Both the position numbers and the translations under genes were made by a program. Shown here piece after piece: positions 45,601 through 54,695 of a stretch of 56,976 bases of DNA. How positions within the stretch are numbered: position 1 is the first letter of the stretch; every line of letters begins with the position of its first letter. The stretch covers positions 1-56,976 of the forward strand of contig JAGBWK010000054.1 of the NCBI GenBank assembly GCA_017629835.1, written 5' to 3'. The stretch is from Muribaculaceae bacterium (GTDB lineage Bacteria; Bacteroidota; Bacteroidia; Bacteroidales; Muribaculaceae). The notes under the pieces were generated by a model that was given only the letters and a program-made list of their open reading frames with translations, was not told the DNA's origin and searched no databases.

Positions 45601-46731
45601 TTAGAGGGTTTTTTTGAAGGAGCGGCGGCGCTTGTGTTGGGTGTATGAGAAGTAGTCCCATTGACGCTGTACGCTTGAGTTTCCTTCGAGCTCAACGTTG
45701 CTCTCTGCGTATTTGTAGCCTGTGCGGTTGTAGCTTGGAATTAAGTCGGTGAACAGGAGTGCATTGACGCCTTTGTTTTGATATTCGGGCTTGACGGCGA
45801 TGAGCAGCAGATCGACAACGTCGACTTTACCACGAAGTGGTGCTATCATGTGCCGCCAACCGAACGGGAAGAGTCGTCCACGATTTTTCTGCAAAGCGCG
45901 TGAGAATGAGGCGATTGAGATGCCGACGCCAATCAGGTTATCGTCCTTGTCGACTACTACAGAGATGTCGTCCAAGCGGAGGATACCGAGGTAAAGGTCG
46001 ATGTAGTGGTCTATCTGCTTGGGCGAGAGTGGCGAATAGCCATAAAGTCCGTCGTAAGCTTCATTGATAAGGTCGAACAGTGCGTGGCCATATTTATCTT
46101 TGAGCAGTTTGCGCGACTTGAAATGCACGTTGCGCAAGCCATATTTCTGGCGCACGATGTCGGCAATGCGTTTATGTTTTTCGGGGATTTCTTTTGGCAC
46201 TTCGAGGAGGTATTCAACCCAATCGGCGTCCTTTTCGAAGCCCATACGCTCCATGTGCTTGGGATAGTATTCGTAGTTGTAGATTGTAGCCATTGTGCCG
46301 ATACGGTCGAAGCCTTCGATGAGCATACCTTCGTGGTCGAGGTCGGAGAAGCCCATTGGACCAACAATGGAGGTCATTCCTTTCTCTTTGCCCCACTTCG
46401 AAACGGCATCGAACAGAGCGTCGACAACCTCAGCATCGTCGATAAATTCGACGAAACCGAAGCGAAGGTCGTTTTCGCCTGTGCGCTTATTCACGTTGTG
46501 GTTAATGATACCAGTGATTCGGCCTACAGGTTTGCCGTCGCGATAAGCCATAAACGACTGAGCTTCGCAATACTCAAATGCGGGGTTTTTGCTTGGGCTG
46601 AGGGTGTTGATATCATCGAGCACCAATGGTGGCACGAAGTAAGGGTTGTCGTTGTAGTGGTCTGTACCGAATTTTACAAACTTTCGGAGTTCGCTTTTGG
46701 TGGGGTTGATAGCCTTAATTTCTACTGACAT
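45601..46731 (-). CDS. GNAT-like acyltransferase of unknown substrate
   Basis: From the ATG at 46731 the product has 376 residues (MSVEIKAINPTKSELRKF). A longer start at 46809 would overlap the upstream kinase gene and adds an unrelated 26-residue extension. The C-terminal part has a GNAT-like strand-helix unit with the CoA-loop-like VKPEYQNKGVNALLF (about 315-330). An N-terminal GNAT-like half (QSFMAYRDGKPVGRITGIIN) suggests a tandem fold. GPMGFSDLDHEGMLIEGFD is a conserved-looking central motif. No known product can be named; similar proteins are common in Bacteroidota. It lies 52 bp after the kinase-like gene, presumably in the same transcript. Confidence 0.7.
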   Translation of the reverse strand: MSVEIKAINPTKSELRKFVKFGTDHYNDNPYFVPPLVLDDINTLSPSKNPAFEYCEAQSFMAYRDGKPVGRITGIINHNVNKRTGENDLRFGFVEFIDDAEVVDALFDAVSKWGKEKGMTSIVGPMGFSDLDHEGMLIEGFDRIGTMATIYNYEYYPKHMERMGFEKDADWVEYLLEVPKEIPEKHKRIADIVRQKYGLRNVHFKSRKLLKDKYGHALFDLINEAYDGLYGYSPLSPKQIDHYIDLYLGILRLDDISVVVDKDDNLIGVGISIASFSRALQKNRGRLFPFGWRHMIAPLRGKVDVVDLLLIAVKPEYQNKGVNALLFTDLIPSYNRTGYKYAESNVELEGNSSVQRQWDYFSYTQHKRRRSFKKTL

Positions 46732-46783
46732 AGAGTTAACTTTTTTCAGAGCTAAAAAGCTTTCAATGATAGGATTATGCTTA

Positions 46784-47530
46784 TTAATAGAAGATATTGA
46801 GATAAGCAAGAATGCCTACCATTATGGTTAGAAATATGATAATGGTTATATATAATCCGTGGCTTGATTTGTCGTTGAGCGCCATTTTCAAGTCCTGAAC
46901 GTCGTGGAAACGTCGCGACGGGTCGGGGTTTATACAGCGGTCGGCAACACGTTGCAAGTCTGGGCGTTTGGTTGGGAGAGCAGCGAGCACTTCGTTGAGA
47001 ATCTGACCGAAATTGTAGATGTCGCGAGCTGTGTCGTCGTGGGTCAAGTGGTCGAGTTGGTCGAAGCCAACGTCAATCAGCTTGAGGTTGCCTATGTTTT
47101 CGGTGAAAATTACGGTCTCGGGGCGGATTTCGTGGTGTACAAGATGATTCTTTTGGATGTATTCCATTGCATCGACCAACGAGGTAGTAACTTTCTCGAG
47201 GATTTTTTCGTCAACTTTGCGGCTGTTGAGCAATTTGCGCAGAGAGTCGCCATAGACGTCGTCGGTAATAATACAACGACCAATGCCAGGCACTTCCTCA
47301 AGGTCGTTAATCATAATGATGTTTGGATGAGCTAAATTGTAACGCACCTCAAACTCTTTTTCCAACATAGACTGATACTCAGGCAGGTCGCGATACTCAG
47401 GCTTAAGAGTTTTCAACATAAGCCATTTGCCGAATTTCTTGGCAGTATAGACTTGATAGAACGACTCTTCCCATTCGGGGAGTAGTTCTATTTCGGTCCA
47501 TTTCGATGTCGTCGGCTGAGATTTTTCCAT
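46784..47530 (-). CDS. Tail-anchored protein-kinase-like protein with altered catalytic loop
   Basis: The 248-residue protein has an eukaryotic-type kinase fold. K40 (LMLKTLK) is a likely VAIK lysine and E59 or E61 its partner. The HRDxKPxN loop reads HHEIRPETV (132-140), so the catalytic Asp is Glu134, Lys is Arg136 and Asn is Thr139. DFG is DVG (153-155) and keeps its Asp. A clear glycine-rich loop is missing. A single membrane helix (about 226-246) ends the protein, placing the domain in the cytoplasm as a tail-anchored protein. It may be a pseudokinase or an atypical kinase. It heads a two-gene unit with the GNAT-like protein. Confidence 0.75.
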   Translation of the reverse strand: MEKSQPTTSKWTEIELLPEWEESFYQVYTAKKFGKWLMLKTLKPEYRDLPEYQSMLEKEFEVRYNLAHPNIIMINDLEEVPGIGRCIITDDVYGDSLRKLLNSRKVDEKILEKVTTSLVDAMEYIQKNHLVHHEIRPETVIFTENIGNLKLIDVGFDQLDHLTHDDTARDIYNFGQILNEVLAALPTKRPDLQRVADRCINPDPSRRFHDVQDLKMALNDKSSHGLYITIIIFLTIMVGILAYLNIFY

Positions 47531-47570
47531 GGCAAAGCGTGTAGTTTTCGCTGAGGAATTAAAATTTCTA

Positions 47571-47604
47571 CAAATATACGCAAAGCTATGGGAAGAAAAA
47601 ACAA
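47571..47604 (-). promoter_or_regulatory. Candidate promoter of the kinase-GNAT unit
   Basis: Minus-strand 47578-47571 reads TATATTTG, an exact -7 match, about 40 nt before the start. A TTG at 47604-47602 lies 23 nt upstream, a weak -33. Confidence 0.5.
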
Positions 47605-47722
47605 CTGAGCTTGTTTTTTCACCCTTTTCCGCCGAATTACCCCCAAAATTGAAATCGTTAAGTCAAATTCAACGCTAAATCGCAGGGCCTCCGTAGAAAT
47701 TTAAAGTAGTTTAAGGGTAGAA

Positions 47723-47756
47723 TTTGCCTGCAATTGAATGAATTTTATTATCTTTG
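47723..47756 (+). promoter_or_regulatory. Promoter of the alkaline phosphatase gene
   Basis: TTTG at 47723-47726, then 22 nt, then TATCTTTG at 47749-47756, both exact matches. The predicted leader is about 38 nt. Confidence 0.7.
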
Positions 47757-47800
47757 TCGTTTGAGGTCGCAAATGTCCTCAAACTAACTTTCTAAATACA

Positions 47801-49183
47801 ATGAAACTCAAGCACTTATTTGCTATACTACTCTGCTGTCTGGCTATATCGGCTACAGCAGCAACTCCTAAGTACGTATTTTATTTCATAGGCGACGGCA
47901 TGGGTCCCGGTCAGACGATGACCACAGCCAACTACTATCGCATGGCGTTGGGCGACACCGCAGGGTTGCCTATGATGAGCCTTCCAGTAAATTCTTACGT
48001 CACAACTCACTCATATTCATCGCCTGTAACCGATTCAGCAGCAGCAGGTACAGCTCTCTCGACAGGTCACAAAACCCGCAACGGTATGATTGGGATGAGT
48101 GCTGACACTACAGTAGTTTATTCGGTGGCAAAGAAATTCCATGACGCTGGCTATGGGGTGGGTATTATCACCACAACAGCTGCCGACGACGCTACGCCAA
48201 GCTCATTCTACGCACATGTGCCCAACCGCAATATGTTTTACGAAATCGGTCGTCAAGCAGGCGAATCGGGCTACGAGGTGATAGGCGGAGCATCGCTTCG
48301 CGGCACCAATGGCGGCAATAACGACTTGATGAGCTACATCGAGTCGTGCGGCGTAGAGGTAGTGAAAGGAATTGAAGCGATGCGCAAGTCAGACTCACGC
48401 CGAGTGTTGTTGCTGCCCGACGTATATGTCGATAACAACGACATAGGCTATGCCGTCGACTCAATAGCAGGTGCATTGACCCTTGAACAGATGACGTCGG
48501 CAACAATCGACCACTTGATGAAGCACACACCCGAAGGCTTTTTCATTATGGCTGAAGGTGGAAGCATCGACCACGCATGTCACTCCAACGACGGAGGTAC
48601 AGCAATACGCGAGACAATAGCATTCAATGAGGCAATATCACGTGCTATCGATTTCTACAAAGAGCGCCCCGACGAAACGCTGATTGTAATCACCGCCGAC
48701 CATGAAACTGGGGGTATGACCGTAGGCAACGGCCACACTGGCTACAACTACTATCCTCAATATCTCGTGCCTCAGAAAGCATCGAAGAGCAGCTTCTCAC
48801 GTTATTGCGATAAGCTCACTCACGATAAAACGCCTATCACGTGGGAGGAAATGAAGCAAGTGTTGACCGAAAAATTCGGATTCTATACCGTAGTTCCCAT
48901 TTCCGACGGCGACGACAAGCGATTGCAACACGCATTCCGCAAAGCATTTATCGAAGGTAGCGACGAACGCACACAGTCGCTCTACTCCAACATCGGCTCA
49001 TTCTCCAACGAAGTGTTCGATATGCTTAACCGCATAGCTGGAGTGGGTTGGATATCAGGCTCACATTCAGGTAACTACGTGCCTTTGTTTGCAATTGGCG
49101 TAGGCTCGGAGCTGTTTATGGGACAGAACGACAACACTCGCGTTCCAGTAAAGATTCTCAAAGCAGCGCAACTCGATGACTAA
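47801..49183 (+). CDS. Periplasmic alkaline phosphatase (PhoA family)
   Basis: The 460-residue protein has a signal peptide at 1-21. Metal and active-site motifs are GDGMGPGQ (D32), TDSAAAGTAL with nucleophile S79, EGGSIDHACHSND and ADHETGGMT. These match PhoA-type zinc/magnesium phosphomonoesterases. It should release phosphate from organic esters in the periplasm. The gene follows a consensus promoter; no Pho-box was recognised. The DUF4919-like gene follows after 57 bp. Confidence 0.93.
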   Translation: MKLKHLFAILLCCLAISATAATPKYVFYFIGDGMGPGQTMTTANYYRMALGDTAGLPMMSLPVNSYVTTHSYSSPVTDSAAAGTALSTGHKTRNGMIGMSADTTVVYSVAKKFHDAGYGVGIITTTAADDATPSSFYAHVPNRNMFYEIGRQAGESGYEVIGGASLRGTNGGNNDLMSYIESCGVEVVKGIEAMRKSDSRRVLLLPDVYVDNNDIGYAVDSIAGALTLEQMTSATIDHLMKHTPEGFFIMAEGGSIDHACHSNDGGTAIRETIAFNEAISRAIDFYKERPDETLIVITADHETGGMTVGNGHTGYNYYPQYLVPQKASKSSFSRYCDKLTHDKTPITWEEMKQVLTEKFGFYTVVPISDGDDKRLQHAFRKAFIEGSDERTQSLYSNIGSFSNEVFDMLNRIAGVGWISGSHSGNYVPLFAIGVGSELFMGQNDNTRVPVKILKAAQLDD

Positions 49184-49240
49184 CGAAACCCTTTTAATCA
49201 GCACCATACAGGCTATCAATTTCACCAAAACAATCGACTG

Positions 49241-49906
49241 ATGAAGTATCTTCTAACAGCCCTTCTCACAATACTCACACTACCCTGTGCGTTCGCTCAG
49301 GTTAATGATAAAATCGACATCGACTACAACAAAGTTGAGGTCAATGTGCTCACCAACCGCCAACACTATCAGGACCAGCTCCAACGCTACATCGCCGCCG
49401 ACACCACAATGCGCCTCGACGAAATAGCATTGGTCTACTACGGCTACCCCTCGACATTGGAGTATGACCCCACGATTGACTATTCAACCATTCGCGACCA
49501 ATTCGCAAAGAAAGAATACAAAAAGGTGCTTGAGCAAGTGCGCGAGGCACTTCCTGCCGACCCTGTAAATCTCGACTTGATTGTAATGGGAGCTCTCTCG
49601 GCATCGAAAGTGAACTCAAAGGCTGACGCGGCATACTTGGCTAATCTGCAAAATCGATTCAATATGCTTGTGACAGCAATTATGGCCTCAGGTAGCGGAG
49701 TGGATGTGAACAGTCCATTCAAAATAATCAGAGCTGCCGACGCTATGGTGTTGATGCGCAATGTGATAGGCATCACCGACATCACTAACGACGCACAGGC
49801 TGACAACATTATGGCCTACGTGTTTCGCTTGCCCCAAAGCCAACGCGACAACATACTATATTTCGACATAACTCCACAGCAAAAATTCCTCAGCTCGCCG
49901 CAATAA
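49241..49906 (+). CDS. Secreted DUF4919-like protein
   Basis: The 221-residue protein has a signal peptide (1-19, ending CAFAQ) and a mainly helical body. The segment LDEIALVYYGYPST, followed by VLEQVREALPADPVNLDLIVMGAL, recalls the DUF4919 family of Bacteroidota; this is from memory of family features and not certain. The central part has a TPR-like helix spacing. No catalytic motif is seen. It lies between the alkaline phosphatase and mscL, perhaps cotranscribed with the former. Confidence 0.7.
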   Translation: MKYLLTALLTILTLPCAFAQVNDKIDIDYNKVEVNVLTNRQHYQDQLQRYIAADTTMRLDEIALVYYGYPSTLEYDPTIDYSTIRDQFAKKEYKKVLEQVREALPADPVNLDLIVMGALSASKVNSKADAAYLANLQNRFNMLVTAIMASGSGVDVNSPFKIIRAADAMVLMRNVIGITDITNDAQADNIMAYVFRLPQSQRDNILYFDITPQQKFLSSPQ

Positions 49907-49972
49907 TAGCTGCGAGAGACGGCATAAAGTAACGACCAACAATTTATTATCAACCAATTATAACTTAAAGCA

Positions 49973-50440
49973 ATGGGTAAATTTTTATCAGACTTCAAAG
50001 CTTTTGCCATGAAAGGCAACGTTATCGATATGGCTGTCGGTGTGATCATCGGTGGTGCTTTCGGTAAAATTGTAACATCTGTTGTTAACGACATCATTAT
50101 GCCTCCTATCGGATTGGCAATTGGTGGTGTAAACTTCAAGGACCTCAAGTGGGTGATGCAAGATGCAGTGCCCGAAAGTGTAAATGAAGCAGGCGAAGTA
50201 ATTCCTGCCGTAGCTGAAGTGACACTCAACTATGGTAACTTCCTCCAGCAGACATTCGACTTCTTGATTATCGCATTCTCAATCTTCTTATTCATTCGCC
50301 TTATCACTAACTTGACCAACCGAATGAAGAAAAAAGAGGAAGAAGTGCCCGCTCCAGCACCAGAACCTCCAGCACCTTCGGCTGAGGAAAAACTCCTCAC
50401 CGAAATCCGCGACCTTCTCAAAAAGGAAGCAGGTAAATAA
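49973..50440 (+). CDS. mscL: Large-conductance mechanosensitive channel MscL
   Basis: The 155-residue channel subunit has an N-terminal amphipathic helix, TM1 ([24 protein letters not shown], about 15-38), a periplasmic loop, TM2 ([14 protein letters not shown], about 90-105) and a charged cytoplasmic helix after a Pro/Ala/Glu linker. MscL releases solutes during hypo-osmotic shock. It lies 21 bp upstream of aroK, suggesting cotranscription. Confidence 0.96.
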   Translation: MGKFLSDFKAFAMKGNVIDMAVGVIIGGAFGKIVTSVVNDIIMPPIGLAIGGVNFKDLKWVMQDAVPESVNEAGEVIPAVAEVTLNYGNFLQQTFDFLIIAFSIFLFIRLITNLTNRMKKKEEEVPAPAPEPPAPSAEEKLLTEIRDLLKKEAGK

Positions 50441-50461
50441 TCAACGCTCAAACAAGGCGAT

Positions 50462-51022
50462 ATGTCAGCCTTCGACAACATAACCGGCCCCCTGTTCCTT
50501 ATAGGCTACATGGGGTCGGGTAAAACCACACTGGGTCGCGCCCTTGCGTGCCGACTCGGATGTGGTTTTGTCGATTTGGACGACTATATCGAGCAGACGG
50601 CAGGGGCTTCGGTCAAAGAGATATTTGCAAACGAAGGTGAAACGGGATTCCGCATGCGCGAGCGCAAGGCCTTAGAGGATATAGTATCGATGAAAGAAGT
50701 CAATATAGTTGCGTGCGGCGGTGGTACACCATGTTTCTTCGACAATATGGAGTATATGAACGAGCATGGCACTACGGTGCTGCTCGATGCCACACTCGAA
50801 TCGCTCAACCGCCGACTCACAATTATGCGCAGCAACCGACCGCTGATAGCCAATCTCAACGATGACGAGCTTGCGGCATACATCGTCAAGGCACTCGAAA
50901 GCAGGATGCCCTTTTACCAAAAAGCTCGATACCGATTTGCCAGCGACCGCCTCGAAGACCAGAGTCAGATTGATGAATCGGTCGACGCTTTCCTTAAAAT
51001 CTTCATAAAAACTATTGAGTAA
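50462..51022 (+). CDS. aroK: Shikimate kinase
   Basis: The 186-residue P-loop kinase shows GYMGSGKTTLGRALA (Walker A, about 16-30), VDLDDYIE (shikimate-binding Asp), FRMRERKAL, and VACGGGTPCF (Walker B/GGG). RSNRPLI in the lid region is also typical. It makes shikimate 3-phosphate in aromatic amino-acid synthesis. Its stop overlaps the next start by one base (TAATG), so the two are translationally coupled. Confidence 0.95.
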   Translation: MSAFDNITGPLFLIGYMGSGKTTLGRALACRLGCGFVDLDDYIEQTAGASVKEIFANEGETGFRMRERKALEDIVSMKEVNIVACGGGTPCFFDNMEYMNEHGTTVLLDATLESLNRRLTIMRSNRPLIANLNDDELAAYIVKALESRMPFYQKARYRFASDRLEDQSQIDESVDAFLKIFIKTIE

Positions 51023-52200
51023 TGAATGCTACAGCTAACACACCTCAGGAACAACTATCGGCTACTGCTACGTCGCGCAGACGGCTGACAATCGGCATAC
51101 CTACATGCGCCGACCCGTCGGAACGCCGCTTCCCGCTCACCCCCGAAGGGGCGCGAAAGCTATCGGAACGAGGCTATACGGTGCGCATCGAAAGCGATGC
51201 CGCAAAAGCAATTCATTACTCCGACAATGCCTACACACGCTGTGCAGCAGAGATAACCGACCGCGAAGGTGCTCTCTCGGCCGACATTGTGATACATCTT
51301 GCACCGTTACCAGTTGCTGACATCAAGCGTATGCGCCGAGGCGCGATGTTGCTGACGCTATCACATCTCGACACGTTGACCGCTGAAGGAGTGCGCGAAA
51401 TGCAGGAACGCTCAATCATTGGGGTAGCAATTGATTGTATAACCGACGAGCGTGGCAACTTCCCATTCTCCGATATTTTGGCCGAAATCGACGGACGCTC
51501 CGCAATAGCTACATCCTCATCGCTGCTTGCCGATGCCGACAAAGGGAAAGGAATCCTACTCGGTGGCATCGCCGGAATCAATCCGTGTGAGGTGACTATT
51601 ATCGGCTCAGGAATTGCCGCAATAGCTGCGGCTCGCTCAGCATCGGGCCTTGGGGCGATTATAAGGATGTTTGACGACGACGTCTATAGCCTACGTGCAG
51701 CAGTGCGCGACCTTGGGGCGCAAGTGATTGGCTCTGTAATACAGGAGCGAGTGCTCAACCATGCGTTGCAATCGGCCGACGTGGTTATCGTCACAGCACC
51801 GACTTCTAATCTTGCAATCGATGCCGAAGAGGTAAATCTGATGAAAAAGGGGGTTGTAATATTAGACCTCACACAAAATCCCGGCAACACATTCCCCTCG
51901 TTGCCAAAAATTGACCTTGCAGTGGCTCGTCACAATTTGGAAATTAAATCTGACCGTCGGGTATGCTATATCAACTGCGGCTCGTCGGTGCCACGCACAG
52001 CCGCTATGGCGTTGAGCAACACATTCAACACGATGCTCGACAACATCGTCACATGCGACGGGCTTACTAATGCACTGAAACTCACCCCCGGCTTGCGCAA
52101 CGGAGTGTTTACATTCCTCGGCAAGGTGACCGACCCGCAAGTGGCTCGCATTGCAGGGGTTCGCTTTACCGATATCAATATCTTTTTGCAGCTATCGTAG
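51022..52200 (+). CDS. Alanine dehydrogenase/PNT-family NAD-dependent dehydrogenase
   Basis: The 392-residue protein has an AlaDh/PNT N-terminal domain (about 22-160, GIPTCADPSERRFPLTPEGARKL). A Rossmann domain follows (EVTIIGSGIAAIAAARSASGLGAIIRMFD, about 187-215), then SADVVIVTAP and the closing helix. Related enzymes interconvert alanine and pyruvate with NAD. The ligand residues are not all classical, so a related dehydrogenase is possible. It overlaps aroK by one base. Confidence 0.8.
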   Translation: MNATANTPQEQLSATATSRRRLTIGIPTCADPSERRFPLTPEGARKLSERGYTVRIESDAAKAIHYSDNAYTRCAAEITDREGALSADIVIHLAPLPVADIKRMRRGAMLLTLSHLDTLTAEGVREMQERSIIGVAIDCITDERGNFPFSDILAEIDGRSAIATSSSLLADADKGKGILLGGIAGINPCEVTIIGSGIAAIAAARSASGLGAIIRMFDDDVYSLRAAVRDLGAQVIGSVIQERVLNHALQSADVVIVTAPTSNLAIDAEEVNLMKKGVVILDLTQNPGNTFPSLPKIDLAVARHNLEIKSDRRVCYINCGSSVPRTAAMALSNTFNTMLDNIVTCDGLTNALKLTPGLRNGVFTFLGKVTDPQVARIAGVRFTDINIFLQLS

Positions 52201-52254
52201 AGGCTGATTCCACAAGTCGAATACGGTCGGGCATCCAATAAAGGCTCTTCTATA

Positions 52255-52290
52255 GCAACGCACAGAGCGGTGTAAATTTGCGTCGCTTTC
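52255..52290 (+). terminator. Weak terminator candidate after the dehydrogenase gene
   Basis: GCAACGCA (52255-52262) and TGCGTCGC (52279-52286) pair with one mismatch and are followed by TTTCTG. Support is limited. Confidence 0.3.
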
Positions 52291-52303
52291 TGCTGATTTG
52301 GCG

Positions 52304-52591
52304 CTATTCAAGTGTGGGCATTGTGAGCATCACATACATTGCGCCATGCGTCAGCATCATCAACACAAGCAGAATCCAAGTCATCTCCGTGCGACGACCA
52401 TAGCAATTCCACGCCAACACACCTGCTACAACCACGTAGAAGGGGTATATCCATATTAATGCTTTGTTGTCGAGGGCTTCGGGGCGTGCTGCGCCGAGCA
52501 TCATAGGCAATGCTACGACTGGCAACATTGCCAACACAATCAACAATTTCATCCACCAAGGCATTCGTGGAGCTCTCCTCTGGTCGTTCAT
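52304..52591 (-). CDS. Small integral membrane protein of unknown function
   Basis: The 95-residue protein has three hydrophobic helices (about 15-33, 43-61 and 70-90) after a basic start (MNDQRRAPRMPWW), so the N-terminus should be cytoplasmic. No family recognised. It lies 101 bp downstream of the epimerase gene on the same strand and may share its transcript. Confidence 0.7.
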   Translation of the reverse strand: MNDQRRAPRMPWWMKLLIVLAMLPVVALPMMLGAARPEALDNKALIWIYPFYVVVAGVLAWNCYGRRTEMTWILLVLMMLTHGAMYVMLTMPTLE

Positions 52592-52692
52592 AATGGCTAT
52601 ATTTTTGTGTATTTATTTCTATGACTTGCGAGTGTTTGATAGGAGCGGCTTGCGATTGCGGCTACTATTGAGGGCTTTGGGGCAGTGTTTCA

Positions 52693-53742
52693 TCAACGAT
52701 TAGCCAAATAGGCTTTGACCGTTTCGTGAACGCCTCGCTTGAGCGGATATTCGATGTGGAACCCAAAGTCGGCTATGGCTTCGCTAACGTCGGCAGCCCA
52801 GTTGCGCTGACGCATGATTTTATATTTGTCGCGGTTGAGTGTTGAGGTTTTGCCTTGCATTGCAGCGAACTTCTCCAATAGGGTCGAAACGGCATAAACT
52901 ACCCACATAGGGAGCTTCAAGGGCAGCACCCAACGGCCACCAAGTTCATCGGCTACGATGCGGCGGAACTCCGTTTGAGTGTATGCCTGAGGCTCGGCAA
53001 TGATGTAAGTTTTGCGCGAGAGATTAGCCGCTAAAGCATCGTACATAGCATTCACGAGGTCGTCGACATAGATGAATGTGAGCAACTGCTCGCGGTAGCC
53101 CATACCTACGTCAATGTGGCGGTCGATACTCTTTATCATCATCAGATAGTCCTTTTCGCGTGGGCCATAGACCCCAGTGGCACGGAATATGATGTAGTTC
53201 AGTTCTTCAACTGAGCGAAGATAATCCTCGGCTTTGATTTTCGAAAGCCCATAGCGAGTGTTGGGCTGCGGTGTGTCAGTTACCTTGATTGGGGTGTAGC
53301 CCTGCTCGTCGCCGGGTCCCATTGCGCTCAATGAGCTCATAAACAGCAGTTGCTGAGGCAACTTATTGAGTTCGCGCAATGTTTCTACGAAGTTTACTAA
53401 GTATTGGCGATTGATTAAATCGAAATCGTTGGGATTCTTGCATTTAGTAGCCCCCAAATTATATATAACATAATCCCACCGGTCGGCAGCATCGGGCATC
53501 GCTACACTCACAGCATCGCGTATCTGGTCAGGCTTGGCATAGTCGAGCACCAAGAATTTCAGGCGTGAATCAGATAAATAGTGTCGCGACGTGGACTGGC
53601 GCACCGCTACAGTCACATCATAGCCACGCTCGAGCCCTGCCGAGGCTATAAATCCGCCAACAAATCCGCCAGCGCCAACAACCAACAATCGCTTGCGTGG
53701 AGCTTCGGTTGGTTGATTCAAACTATCTTTTATAGATTCCAT
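52693..53742 (-). CDS. NAD(P)-dependent epimerase/dehydratase (extended SDR family)
   Basis: From the ATG at 53742 the protein has 349 residues. It shows a Rossmann start LLVVGAGGFVGGFIA (GxGGFxGG, about 19-33), active-site MSSLSAMG with YGLSKIKAE (YxxxK), and RATGVYGPREKD. It resembles NAD-dependent nucleotide-sugar epimerases and sterol-dehydrogenase-like SDRs; its substrate is unknown. An upstream start at 53817 would cross the TAAATTTG promoter element and was rejected. It is divergent from dapB. Confidence 0.85.
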   Translation of the reverse strand: MESIKDSLNQPTEAPRKRLLVVGAGGFVGGFIASAGLERGYDVTVAVRQSTSRHYLSDSRLKFLVLDYAKPDQIRDAVSVAMPDAADRWDYVIYNLGATKCKNPNDFDLINRQYLVNFVETLRELNKLPQQLLFMSSLSAMGPGDEQGYTPIKVTDTPQPNTRYGLSKIKAEDYLRSVEELNYIIFRATGVYGPREKDYLMMIKSIDRHIDVGMGYREQLLTFIYVDDLVNAMYDALAANLSRKTYIIAEPQAYTQTEFRRIVADELGGRWVLPLKLPMWVVYAVSTLLEKFAAMQGKTSTLNRDKYKIMRQRNWAADVSEAIADFGFHIEYPLKRGVHETVKAYLANR

Positions 53743-53760
53743 AATGAGATTACGTTTCGA

Positions 53761-53768
53761 CAAATTTA
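53761..53768 (-). promoter_or_regulatory. -7 element of the epimerase gene
   Basis: Minus-strand 53768-53761 reads TAAATTTG, an exact match, about 19 nt before the chosen ATG. CAAA at 53785-53788 gives a -33 TTTG at a short 16-nt spacing. The element supports the shorter start. Confidence 0.6.
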
Positions 53769-53865
53769 CAAAAAATCCCACATACAAAAGGCAATTAAGT
53801 GCTGAATAAAATCTCATTGATTTATTAATTTTCTATAACACTAATGTAGATGATGTTTTTTTATG

Positions 53866-53873
53866 TAACTTTG
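53866..53873 (+). promoter_or_regulatory. -7 element of the dapB-lepB unit
   Basis: TAACTTTG, an exact match, 22 nt before the dapB ATG, predicting a leader of about 15 nt. No TTTG is seen at the -33 distance. Confidence 0.6.
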
Positions 53874-53894
53874 TAAGTTAGAAATTGATTGAAT

Positions 53895-54620
53895 ATGAAA
53901 ATAGCTCTTATAGGATATGGCAAAATGGGGCGTACGATTGAACGTATCGCTCGCGAACGTGGCCATGAAATTGTGGCAATAATCGACGTTGATAATCAAG
54001 AGGATTTTGACTCTGAGGGTTTTCGCTCGGCAGATGTTGCTATTGAGTTTACTGTTCCGACGATGGCTGTCGAAAACTATCGCCGTGCGTTTGAGAGTGG
54101 CGTGCCTGTGGTTTCAGGCACTACAGCTTGGGGACGTGTGGAGGATTTGCGCGAGTTGATTGAGCGCACCGACGCCACATTCTTCTGGACATCAAATTTC
54201 AGCGTTGGGGTGAACATTTTCTTCACTCTCAATCGTTATCTTAGTAGAATCATGGAGCGCTTCACTCAATATCATCCTTCGATGACCGAAGTTCACCATA
54301 TTCATAAGCTCGACCATCCAAGTGGCACGGCTAAGACTTTGGCTGAAGGCATTATCGCCGAAACGTCACGCATCGACCGCTGGATAGAGGATGCCGACGC
54401 TGCCGACGCTATTCGCATCGACCACGTGCGCGAAGGGGAAGTGCCTGGCACTCACACCATTCATTGGGATTCAGCTGTCGATGAAATCACTATCGAACAC
54501 CGCGCAAAGTCGCGCGAAGGGTTTGCCTTGGGTGCTGTTATGGCCGCTGAATGGAGCGTGGGGCGCAAGGGCGTGTTGACAATGGACGAAATGATGGGCG
54601 ACCTGCTCAGCAACGTCTGA
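53895..54620 (+). CDS. dapB: 4-hydroxy-tetrahydrodipicolinate reductase DapB
   Basis: The 241-residue protein from the ATG at 53895 has a Rossmann start IALIGYGKMGRTIE, the EFTVPTM and SGTTAW segments, and the catalytic HHIHKLDHPSGTAKTLAE motif. It reduces the dipicolinate intermediate toward meso-diaminopimelate and lysine. This matches the DAP-type MurE in this window. A TTG two codons upstream is unlikely as the start. It leads the conserved dapB-lepB-WbqC order. Confidence 0.96.
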   Translation: MKIALIGYGKMGRTIERIARERGHEIVAIIDVDNQEDFDSEGFRSADVAIEFTVPTMAVENYRRAFESGVPVVSGTTAWGRVEDLRELIERTDATFFWTSNFSVGVNIFFTLNRYLSRIMERFTQYHPSMTEVHHIHKLDHPSGTAKTLAEGIIAETSRIDRWIEDADAADAIRIDHVREGEVPGTHTIHWDSAVDEITIEHRAKSREGFALGAVMAAEWSVGRKGVLTMDEMMGDLLSNV

Positions 54621-54695
54621 CAATCGCACATCGTGAAACTATACACCGAAATATCATCTGGGGCTCACTAACCCCTGTCGCATAAATCAAGAAAC

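Noticed and set aside
46006..46728. 240-codon plus-strand frame opposite the GNAT-like gene
   Set aside because: Antisense shadow rich in Val and Phe, with no recognisable domain; the minus frame has the coherent fold and operon context.
53743..53817. Longer start for the epimerase
   Set aside because: It would translate across a TAAATTTG promoter element; the ATG at 53742 gives a normal N-terminus.
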